This document shows positions 1-4,289 of a stretch of 5,046 nt of DNA, piece after piece (position 1 is the first letter of the stretch; the number at the start of each line of letters is the position of its first letter). Under the pieces are notes generated by a model. That model was not told the DNA's origin and searched no databases. It saw nothing but the letters and a program-made list of their open reading frames with translations. This stretch comes from Paracoccaceae bacterium (GTDB taxonomy: Bacteria > Pseudomonadota > Alphaproteobacteria > Rhodobacterales > Rhodobacteraceae). Location: contig SLKB01000064.1 of NCBI GenBank assembly GCA_007134805.1, positions 1-5,046 of the forward strand, written 5' to 3'. Both the position numbers and the translations under genes were made by a program.

Positions 1-1
1 A

Positions 2-55
2 CCGCCGCGCCGGCGCGCTGTTGCACGGGTCAGCCGGGGGCTGGCATGGCGCTGA
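2..55 (+). CDS. Possible 3' end of an upstream gene (partial, unidentified)
   Basis: Frame 2 is open from the window edge and stops at TGA 53-55, giving a short basic tail ending in RGLAWR. If real, it overlaps the next gene's ATG (46) by 10 bp, a common arrangement for co-transcribed genes. The other two forward frames are also open over this stretch, so the choice of frame rests only on the stop lying just past the next start. Too little is visible to name a product. Confidence 0.25.
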   Translation, partial: PPRRRAVARVSRGLAWR

Positions 56-555
56 GGCCAAGGGACCTGGTGCTCACGCGCCAGGGGCTGCGTTTCATGG
101 GGCGCGTCTTTCCCTGCACCATCGGGCGTGGTGGCCTGCGCGCGGACAAGCGCGAGGGCGACGGCGCGACGCCTGTGGGGGTGCACCGTCTGATCGGCAT
201 GCTCTACCGGCCCGACCGGATCGCGCGGCCCGCCGACTGGGCGCTGCCGATCCGGCCGCGCGATTGCTGGTCGGACGACCCGCGCGATCTGGACTACAAC
301 CTGATGGTGCGCGCGCCCCATTCCTACAGCCATGAGCGGCTGTGGCGGGCCGATCCGCTCTATGATCTGGTGATCCTGACCGACTGGAACTGGCCGCGCG
401 CCGCGCGGGGCGGCGGCTCGGCCATCTTCATCCATCAATGGCGGCGCCCGGGCTTTCCGACAGCGGGCTGCATCGCGCTGGCCCGGAGCGATCTGCACGC
501 GATCGCCCCGCGGATCCGGTATGAGACACGGCTGATCGTGCCCGCGGCGCTCTAG
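46..555 (+). CDS. L,D-transpeptidase family protein (YkuD fold)
   Basis: The 169-residue product matches the YkuD-type L,D-transpeptidase family, whose members use a Cys nucleophile on peptidoglycan stem peptides to make 3-3 crosslinks or attach proteins. The catalytic block is visible at residues 126-144: AIFIH with His130, then PTAGC with Cys142. A conserved early block KREGDGATPVG lies at residues 35-45. The His-to-Cys spacing is shorter than in the classical motif, and Ala140 stands where classical members have His (S/T-H-G-C); from memory this PTAGC form is usual in the COG3786 branch. No signal peptide or membrane segment is visible, which is odd for a periplasmic enzyme. ATG 46 is chosen because a G-rich ribosome site (36-40) lies 5 nt upstream; the frame is also open further upstream, so a start outside the window is possible. 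It converges on yggS. The family call is firm, the substrate unknown. Confidence 0.87.
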   Translation: MALRPRDLVLTRQGLRFMGRVFPCTIGRGGLRADKREGDGATPVGVHRLIGMLYRPDRIARPADWALPIRPRDCWSDDPRDLDYNLMVRAPHSYSHERLWRADPLYDLVILTDWNWPRAARGGGSAIFIHQWRRPGFPTAGCIALARSDLHAIAPRIRYETRLIVPAAL

Positions 556-1199
556 CCACGCGCGCCGAAAATCGCCGAGCCCACGCGGACATGGGTCGCG
601 CCACAGGCGATCGCGGTCTCGAAATCATCGCTCATCCCCATCGACAGCCCGTCCAGCCCATTGCGGGCGGCAATCGCTGCAAGCATGCGGAAATGCCCGG
701 CGGGATCCTCATCGACGGGGGGGATGCACATGAGCCCTGCGAGCGGCAGATCCATCCCGCGCGCCTCATGGATGAAGGCGTCGGCCGCATCGGGCAGCAC
801 GCCTGCCTTCTGAGGCTCGGCGCCCGTGTTGATCTGGATGAAGAGGCTCGGGCAGCGGCCGAGATCCTGGGCCAGCCGGGCAAACCCGCGTGCGAGCTTG
901 GGCCGGTCGAGCGAATGGATCACGTCGAACAGCTCCATCGCCTGGCGGGTCTTGTTGCTTTGCAATGGTCCCAGCAGGTGCAGCTCGATTGGCCCGAATT
1001 CCGCGCGCCACTCGGGCCATTTCCCGGCGGCTTCCTGCACGCGGTTCTCGCCATAGATCCGGTGCCCGAGGGCAAGCGTGTCAAGGACCCGCTCGGGCGG
1101 CTGCTCTTTCGAGACGGCAATCAGGGTCACGCTTTCAGGCGTGCGCCCGGCCTGGCGTTCGGCGGCGCGCACGCGGTTGCGGATGGACTCGAGGCTCAT
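552..1199 (-). CDS. yggS: YggS/PLPBP family pyridoxal phosphate-binding homeostasis protein
   Basis: The 215-residue product is a full-length YggS (PROSC/PLPBP) protein: a cytosolic single-domain alanine-racemase-like TIM barrel that binds PLP but has no known catalysis, and that buffers PLP and affects amino acid and keto acid balance. The PLP lysine is Lys31 in LIAVSK. Other family blocks are GENRVQE (50-56), HLLGPLQSNK (74-83), IQINTGAEPQKAG (121-133), GLMCIPP (155-161), and the phosphate-binding C-terminal block LSMGMSDDFETAI (185-197) through VRVGSAIFG (204-212). The ATG is 2 bp after the stop of the upstream mini-porin gene and has no convincing ribosome site of its own, so translation is probably coupled. 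Its TAG stop overlaps the TAG of the convergent L,D-transpeptidase gene through a shared CTAG. All expected motifs are intact. Confidence 0.96.
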   Translation of the reverse strand: MSLESIRNRVRAAERQAGRTPESVTLIAVSKEQPPERVLDTLALGHRIYGENRVQEAAGKWPEWRAEFGPIELHLLGPLQSNKTRQAMELFDVIHSLDRPKLARGFARLAQDLGRCPSLFIQINTGAEPQKAGVLPDAADAFIHEARGMDLPLAGLMCIPPVDEDPAGHFRMLAAIAARNGLDGLSMGMSDDFETAIACGATHVRVGSAIFGARG

Positions 1200-1201
1200 G
1201 T

Positions 1202-1483
1202 TCAGCGGTCGACGAAGATCTGGCGATTGCGCGCCCGGCCGTCTTCGTTCTCAAGCTCGATCTGCCCGCCAAAGCGCAGCCCGCCATCGGTCTCGCCCAC
1301 GAAACGCAGCCGGATCCGGTTGCGCGTGGTCAGCCGCAGCCCGCTCTCACGCGTGCCGGCCCATTCGGGCGATCGATCATTCGTCACCCCCATGCGCGCA
1401 TCGCCCGAGATCGACAGCCCGGTCGGCTCGGCCGCGAGGGCCGGGGCGGCAAGAAGGATGACAAGGGCAGCAATCACGCGCAT
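1202..1483 (-). CDS. Secreted 93-aa porin-like mini-protein (porin N-terminus only)
   Basis: The first 17 residues form a clean Sec signal peptide (MRV, hydrophobic core, ALA before AE at 18-19). The mature part begins with SISGDARMGV (24-33), typical of the first strand of Rhodobacter-type porins, and continues with a basic strand and the turn FVGETDGGLRFGG (61-73). The partial porin at 4290-5046 has the matching SGETDGGLAFGG. The protein then stops at IFVDR, about where the third strand of a 16-strand porin would begin, so it cannot form a normal barrel. No frameshift or internal stop is seen and no remaining porin coding follows; yggS starts 2 bp later. An upstream ATG at 1540 would add 19 residues before the signal peptide and is poorly placed after its AGG, so 1483 is preferred, although its own ribosome site is weak. 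It is either a functional small envelope protein or a neatly truncated remnant. Function unknown. Confidence 0.72.
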   Translation of the reverse strand: MRVIAALVILLAAPALAAEPTGLSISGDARMGVTNDRSPEWAGTRESGLRLTTRNRIRLRFVGETDGGLRFGGQIELENEDGRARNRQIFVDR

Positions 1484-1544
1484 GGCGTCAATCTGGCCTC
1501 GCACCAGGCCGAGTGCAACCGGTTTTAGGACGAAAATCATCCTG

Positions 1545-1691
1545 TCAGTACCGGCCAAGCCTGCGGACATCCTCGCCGGCGCCCTGAAATATGCCGCCAA
1601 CGCCGGTCAGTGCGGCCTCGGTCGTCGCACATCCGCTGATCGACAGCGCCGAGAGCGCGACGGCGATCACGGCGATTCTGGCTTTCTGCAT
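1545..1691 (-). CDS. Entericidin-like small lipoprotein (48 aa)
   Basis: This short frame encodes MQKARIAV, a hydrophobic stretch, then a lipobox ISGC with Cys21 as the predicted lipidation site. The mature peptide of 28 residues is small and Gly/Ala-rich and ends GAGEDVRRLGRY. The pattern resembles entericidin-type lipoproteins (C-x-T-x-E...GAGxD), which are small membrane-anchored peptides; in E. coli entericidins A and B form an antidote/toxin pair, but most alphaproteobacterial relatives are uncharacterised. The second ATG (1691) is chosen over the one 6 nt upstream because AAGGGAG sits 6 nt before it and directly abuts the first. It lies 66 bp after petR and 61 bp before the mini-porin, in the same direction. 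The lipoprotein call is well supported; the toxin/antidote role is not. Confidence 0.82.
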   Translation of the reverse strand: MQKARIAVIAVALSALSISGCATTEAALTGVGGIFQGAGEDVRRLGRY

Positions 1692-1757
1692 GGCCATCTC
1701 CCTTCGTCTCAACTGCCCGACTGCGGGCGCCGCGTGCCGGTCATCCGGGGCGGCGCG

Positions 1758-2477
1758 TCAATCGGCCACCAACATATAGCCCGCGCCGCGCACGGTCTGC
1801 AGGTGGCGTGGCGATTTCGGGTCGCGCTCGATCTTGCGGCGCAGCCGGGTAATCTGGACATCGACCGCGCGCTCCTGCCCGACGGTGCCGCCATGCGTGG
1901 CGCGGTCGCGATTGAGATGCTCGACCAGGGCCTCGCGGGTGATCACCTCGCCGGGATGCTTGCTGAACAGGCGCATCAGCACCGACTCGGTCTGGGTCAG
2001 GCGGATGGGAGTGTCGCCGCGGCGTAACTCGCCGCGCAGAAGATCATAGCGCAACGGCCCGAGGATCAGGAGATGCGGCAGGACAGGCGTGCGCTCGGGC
2101 AGGGGTGCGCGGCGCAGGATCGCATTGATCCTGAGCAGCAATTCGCGCGGCTCGAAAGGTTTGGGCAGGTAGTCATCGGCCCCCGCTTCGAGCCCCGCGA
2201 TGCGGTCATCGGGTTCCCCGCGCGCCGTGAGCAACAGCACCGGCGTGCTGTCGCGCGCCCGCAGATCGCGGGTCAGGCTGATGCCATCCTCGCCCGGCAT
2301 CATCACATCGAGCACCACCAGATCGAAGGCGAGTCCGGCCATCACGCGGCGGGCCTGCGCGGCATCGCGGGCAGTGCTCACCAGAAAGCCATTTCGTAAC
2401 AGATACTTGCGCAGAAGGGACCGAATGCGGTCATCATCATCGACGACCAGAAGATGCGCGGCCGGGTCAGGGGTCAT
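1758..2477 (-). CDS. petR: OmpR/PhoB-family response regulator, PetR-like
   Basis: The 239-residue cytosolic protein has a receiver domain (about 7-122) and a C-terminal winged-helix DNA-binding domain (about 137-237). Receiver residues are complete: the acidic pair Asp13/Asp14 in VVDDDD, phospho-acceptor Asp57 in LDVMMPGEDG, Thr84 in LLLTARG, Tyr103, and Lys106 in LPKPF. The effector domain shows LTQTESVLMRLF (160-171), the recognition-helix region AVDVQITRLRRKIE (204-217) and the wing RGAGYMLV (230-237). Its start overlaps the end of the MarR gene by ATGA, implying coupled translation. MarR plus OmpR regulator in this order matches petP-petR of Rhodobacter capsulatus, where PetR is needed for photosynthetic and respiratory growth and is linked to cytochrome bc1 genes. 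No histidine kinase is in the window. The family is certain; the petR name rests on context and recall of the family. Confidence 0.93.
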   Translation of the reverse strand: MTPDPAAHLLVVDDDDRIRSLLRKYLLRNGFLVSTARDAAQARRVMAGLAFDLVVLDVMMPGEDGISLTRDLRARDSTPVLLLTARGEPDDRIAGLEAGADDYLPKPFEPRELLLRINAILRRAPLPERTPVLPHLLILGPLRYDLLRGELRRGDTPIRLTQTESVLMRLFSKHPGEVITREALVEHLNRDRATHGGTVGQERAVDVQITRLRRKIERDPKSPRHLQTVRGAGYMLVAD

Positions 2478-2983
2478 GGCCGGCGTTCCTTCAGGGTGTC
2501 GTATTGCGTGCGGATCTCGTCATCCATCATCGCCTCAAGGACCTGCCGGAAGCCCGCGACGGCCTGCGGGCCGGCCGCGCGATAGGCCGCGCGCATCCGC
2601 TCGCGCTGCGCCTCGGAGAGCGCGCGTTCCAGCTCGCGCCCCGCATGGGTCAGGAACAGGTTGCGCTCGCGCCGGTCATTGCGCCCGACACGGCTTTCGA
2701 CCAGCCCGTCGTTGATCAGCGTGCGCAGGACCCGGTTGAGCGATTGCTTGGTCACGCCCAGAAGCCCGAGCAGGTTGTTGACGCTGGTGCCATGCGTGCG
2801 GTTGATGAAATGCAGCGCCCGGTGATGGGCGCGGCCATAGCCGTGTTGCTCGAGGATGCGGTCGGGGTCGGCCGTAAAGCCGCGATAGGCGAAGAACATC
2901 GCCTCGATCCCCTTGCGCAGCTGCTCGTCGGTCAGGAAGAGAAGGTTCTCCCCCCCCATGGCGGCGCGGTTCCGCTGGTCCAT
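2474..2983 (-). CDS. petP: MarR-family transcriptional regulator, PetP-like
   Basis: The 169-residue product is a MarR-type winged-helix dimeric DNA-binding protein. Helices at about 20-63 (LTDEQLRKGIEAMFFAYRGF onward, HRALHFINR) form the dimer region; the helix-turn-helix is at 68-95 (VNNLLGLLGVTKQSLNRVLR, then LINDGLVE); the wing carries GRNDRRERNLFLT at 100-112. The C-terminal helices (115-165) complete the dimer fold. The start at 2983 has GAGG 9 nt upstream. A later ATG (codon 9) lies inside an eight-G run and has no ribosome site. It overlaps the PetR-like gene by 4 bp, and the pair matches petP/petR of Rhodobacter. It is transcribed divergently from the aminotransferase gene and could bind the shared intergenic region, as many MarR proteins autoregulate; that is inference. 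Confidence 0.92.
   Translation of the reverse strand: MDQRNRAAMGGENLLFLTDEQLRKGIEAMFFAYRGFTADPDRILEQHGYGRAHHRALHFINRTHGTSVNNLLGLLGVTKQSLNRVLRTLINDGLVESRVGRNDRRERNLFLTHAGRELERALSEAQRERMRAAYRAAGPQAVAGFRQVLEAMMDDEIRTQYDTLKERRP
2950..2957 (-). repeat. Eight-G homopolymer in the petP 5' coding region
   Basis: On the coding strand codons 9-12 of the MarR gene read ATG GGG GGG GAG, creating eight consecutive Gs. A gain or loss of one G would shift the frame before any structured part of the regulator is made. Confidence 0.95.
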
Positions 2984-3011
2984 CCGTCTTTACCTCGTCC
3001 GATCGGCCATG

Positions 3012-3040
3012 ATTTTAAGTCAGCCTTGTTGACATTCCAA
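3012..3040 (-). promoter_or_regulatory. Candidate promoter for the petP-petR operon
   Basis: On the minus strand TTGGAA (3040-3035) and TAAAAT (3017-3012) are separated by 17 nt, a good sigma-70-type arrangement. Transcription would begin near 3005, leaving a short leader of about 20 nt with GAGG before the petP ATG at 2983. The assignment rests on sequence match alone. Confidence 0.45.
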
Positions 3041-3057
3041 GAGCGAATTGCTAGCGC
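3029..3057 (+). promoter_or_regulatory. Candidate promoter for the aminotransferase gene
   Basis: A perfect TTGACA -35 match lies at 3029-3034. The hexamer 17 nt downstream (TAGCGC, 3052-3057) is a poor -10, although -10 elements are loose in this group. The -35 falls in the spacer of the opposing candidate petP promoter, so the two polymerases would compete for the same DNA. The leader would be about 75 nt. Confidence 0.25.
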
Positions 3058-3062
3058 TTTGG
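3037..3062. promoter_or_regulatory. Interrupted palindrome, candidate operator
   Basis: CCAA-g-AGCG at 3037-3045 is mirrored by CGCT-TTGG at 3055-3062, eight paired positions per arm with one bulged G and a 9-nt centre. It overlaps the -35 of the candidate petP promoter and the stretch between the -35 and -10 of the candidate aminotransferase promoter. It could be a binding site for PetP or PetR; this is inferred from position only. Confidence 0.3.
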
Positions 3063-3098
3063 TCGAAATCGCGTAATTTTATGGCCGTGTTGGGCCGG

Positions 3099-3119
3099 AT
3101 TTGCGCAATATCTGCAAAT
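3099..3119. promoter_or_regulatory. Short inverted repeat upstream of the aminotransferase start
   Basis: ATTTGC (3099-3104) and GCAAAT (3114-3119) flank a 9-nt centre; the left arm overlaps the perfect palindrome TTGCGCAA (3101-3108). The element lies 20-40 bp before the ATG, in the expected leader, where a bound regulator would block the gene. Short AT-rich palindromes can arise by chance. Confidence 0.25.
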
Positions 3120-3139
3120 TTCTGAATGAGGAGGCGCAT

Positions 3140-4009
3140 ATGGCCGGCGCGTATGACGACAGGGACGGGATGATATGGATGGATGGGGAGCTTGTGCCCT
3201 GGCGCGCGGCGAATGTGCACATCCTCAGCCATGCGATGCATTACGCCTCGTCGGTGTTCGAGGGCGAGCGCTGCTATGGTGGCAAGATCTTCAAGAGCCG
3301 TGAGCATTCGGCGCGGCTGCTGGAATCGGGGCGGCTTCTGGACATGCCGATCCCCTATACGGTCGATCAGATCGAGGAAGCCAAGGCGCTGGTTCTGAAG
3401 GAAAATAACCTGACGGATGCCTATGTGCGCGCGCTGGCATGGCGCGGCGCGGGCGAGGATATGGGCGTGGCCGCGCGGCGCAATCCGGTGCGGCTGGCAG
3501 TCGCGGCCTGGGAATGGGGGGCCTATTACGGCGACGCGAAATGGCAGGGCGCGAAGCTCGACATCGCGAAATGGCGCCGGCCGTCGCCGGATACGATCCC
3601 GACCTCGGCGAAGGCGGCGGGGTTGTACATGATCTGCACCATGTCCAAGCATGCCGCCGAGGAGAAGGGGTGTTCGGACGCGTTGTTCTATGATTATCGC
3701 GGCTATGTCGCGGAAGCTACTGGGGCGAATGTGTTTTTTGTGAAGGATGGCGAGGTGCACACGCCGGTTCCGGATGCGATCCTGAACGGGATCACGCGCC
3801 AGACCGTGATCGCGATGCTCAAGGAGATGGGGATCGCAGTGCATGAGCGCTACATCACGCCCGAGGAATTGTCTTCCTTTTCAGAGTGTTGGCTGACCGG
3901 CACGGCGGCCGAGATCACGCCCGTGGGCCAGATCGGGGAGCATCATTTCCAGGTCGGGCAGATGACGCGGAATGTGGCCGAAGCCTATGAGGCGCTGGTG
4001 CGCGCCTGA
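3140..4009 (+). CDS. ilvE: Branched-chain amino acid aminotransferase (class IV)
   Basis: The 289-residue product is a fold-type IV PLP enzyme of the IlvE family, which transfers amino groups between glutamate and the keto acids of Leu, Ile and Val. Visible family features are HAMHYASSVFEG (31-42), the arginine in EHSARL (55-60), the PLP lysine Lys158 in TSAKAAGLY (155-163), the cofactor-binding Glu192 in VAEATGANVF (190-199), the phosphate-binding LNGITRQTV (215-223), and GTAAEITPV (254-262). ATG 3140 has a perfect AGGAGG at 3129-3134 with 5 nt spacing; an earlier TTG at 3101 in the same frame lacks this and is rejected. Length is near the usual 290-310 residues. It is divergent from the petP-like gene and followed by a strong terminator at 4064-4104. 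D-amino acid transaminase and aminodeoxychorismate lyase share the fold, but the overall pattern fits IlvE best. Confidence 0.94.
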   Translation: MAGAYDDRDGMIWMDGELVPWRAANVHILSHAMHYASSVFEGERCYGGKIFKSREHSARLLESGRLLDMPIPYTVDQIEEAKALVLKENNLTDAYVRALAWRGAGEDMGVAARRNPVRLAVAAWEWGAYYGDAKWQGAKLDIAKWRRPSPDTIPTSAKAAGLYMICTMSKHAAEEKGCSDALFYDYRGYVAEATGANVFFVKDGEVHTPVPDAILNGITRQTVIAMLKEMGIAVHERYITPEELSSFSECWLTGTAAEITPVGQIGEHHFQVGQMTRNVAEAYEALVRA

Positions 4010-4023
4010 GGGTGTTGCGGCCC

Positions 4024-4040
4024 CGCAGGCGTTGCCTGCG
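4024..4040 (+). other. GC-rich hairpin just after ilvE
   Basis: CGCAGGC, loop GTT, GCCTGCG forms a perfect 7-bp stem 15 nt after the ilvE stop. It has no T tract, so it is not a classic terminator by itself, but it could protect the mRNA 3' end or aid the terminator 24 nt downstream. Confidence 0.4.
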
Positions 4041-4056
4041 CGCGCTGAGCGGGCGG

Positions 4057-4104
4057 AAAAAACATGGCGTCCCAAGGGGTTGGCCCTTTGGGGCGCTATT
4101 TTTT
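4057..4104. terminator. Bidirectional rho-independent terminator (ilvE side)
   Basis: The arms at 4064-4078 and 4084-4099 pair around the loop GTTGG with one bulged T and G-U wobbles; the core is GCGTCCCAAGGG against CCC-T-TTGGGGCGC. On the plus strand a run of six Ts follows (4099-4104), ending ilvE. On the other side six As (4057-4062) become a T run on the minus strand, so it could also stop minus-strand transcripts that pass the porin terminator. Confidence 0.85.
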
Positions 4105-4127
4105 CACTAGGCGAAATCATTTTTCAT
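4099..4127. repeat. 29-bp direct repeat, copy 1
   Basis: This AT-rich stretch begins with T6-CAC and ends with TTTTTCAT, and matches the copy at 4152-4180 at 25 of 29 positions. Its inner part TTTCAC-TAG-GCGAAA is a palindrome with one mismatch. Its T6 start doubles as the T tract of the ilvE terminator. Function unknown. Confidence 0.9.
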
Positions 4128-4151
4128 GTTTCCGGGGGTGTTTTCGGCCCC

Positions 4152-4180
4152 TTTTTTCACTGGGTGAAATGCTTTTTCAT
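4152..4180. repeat. 29-bp direct repeat, copy 2
   Basis: Second copy, offset 53 bp from copy 1, close to five helical turns. Its inner palindrome TTTCAC-TGG-GTGAAA (4155-4169) is perfect. It too follows a GC-rich block (GGCCCC), so its T6 could be a weak second terminator tract for plus-strand transcription. Function unknown. Confidence 0.9.
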
Positions 4181-4230
4181 TTTGGGCGGAAATTACCCCC
4201 AAGCGCTTCCCGGCCCCCCAAGCCGCGCGC

Positions 4231-4263
4231 AAAAGAAAAGAGCGGGCGCAAGGCCCGCTCTTT
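4231..4263 (-). terminator. Rho-independent terminator of the porin gene
   Basis: AAAGAGCGGGC (4237-4247) and GCCCGCTCTTT (4253-4263) form a perfect 11-bp stem with a 5-nt loop. On the minus strand it is followed by the T-rich tail TCTTTT. It begins 26 bp after the porin stop codon. Confidence 0.92.
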
Positions 4264-4289
4264 CCGCAGTTCCGGACTGATCCGTGGGA

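Noticed and set aside
1527..1543. Imperfect palindrome AGGA...TCCT after the lipoprotein gene as a terminator
   Set aside because: Short mismatched stem and no T tract on the minus strand; more likely chance.
591..2027. Long plus-strand open frame of 478 codons
   Set aside because: It lies antisense to yggS, the mini-porin, the lipoprotein and petR, has low-complexity Arg/Ala/Gly-rich composition and no recognisable motif; long antisense frames are common in GC-rich DNA.
2504..3076. Plus-strand open frame of 190 codons opposite petP
   Set aside because: Antisense shadow of a clear MarR gene; no motif or plausible start signal.
3101..3139. Upstream TTG start extending IlvE by 13 residues
   Set aside because: No ribosome site before it, whereas AGGAGG lies 5 nt before ATG 3140, where the family N-terminus begins.
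3020..3844. Minus-strand open frame of 274 codons opposite ilvE
   Set aside because: Arg/His-rich mirror of a well-supported aminotransferase gene, with no domain pattern; explained by codon bias of ilvE.
4128..4157. Additional terminator GGGG...GGCCCC-T6
   Set aside because: Only about four base pairs in the stem; too weak to list separately, although the T run follows a GC block.
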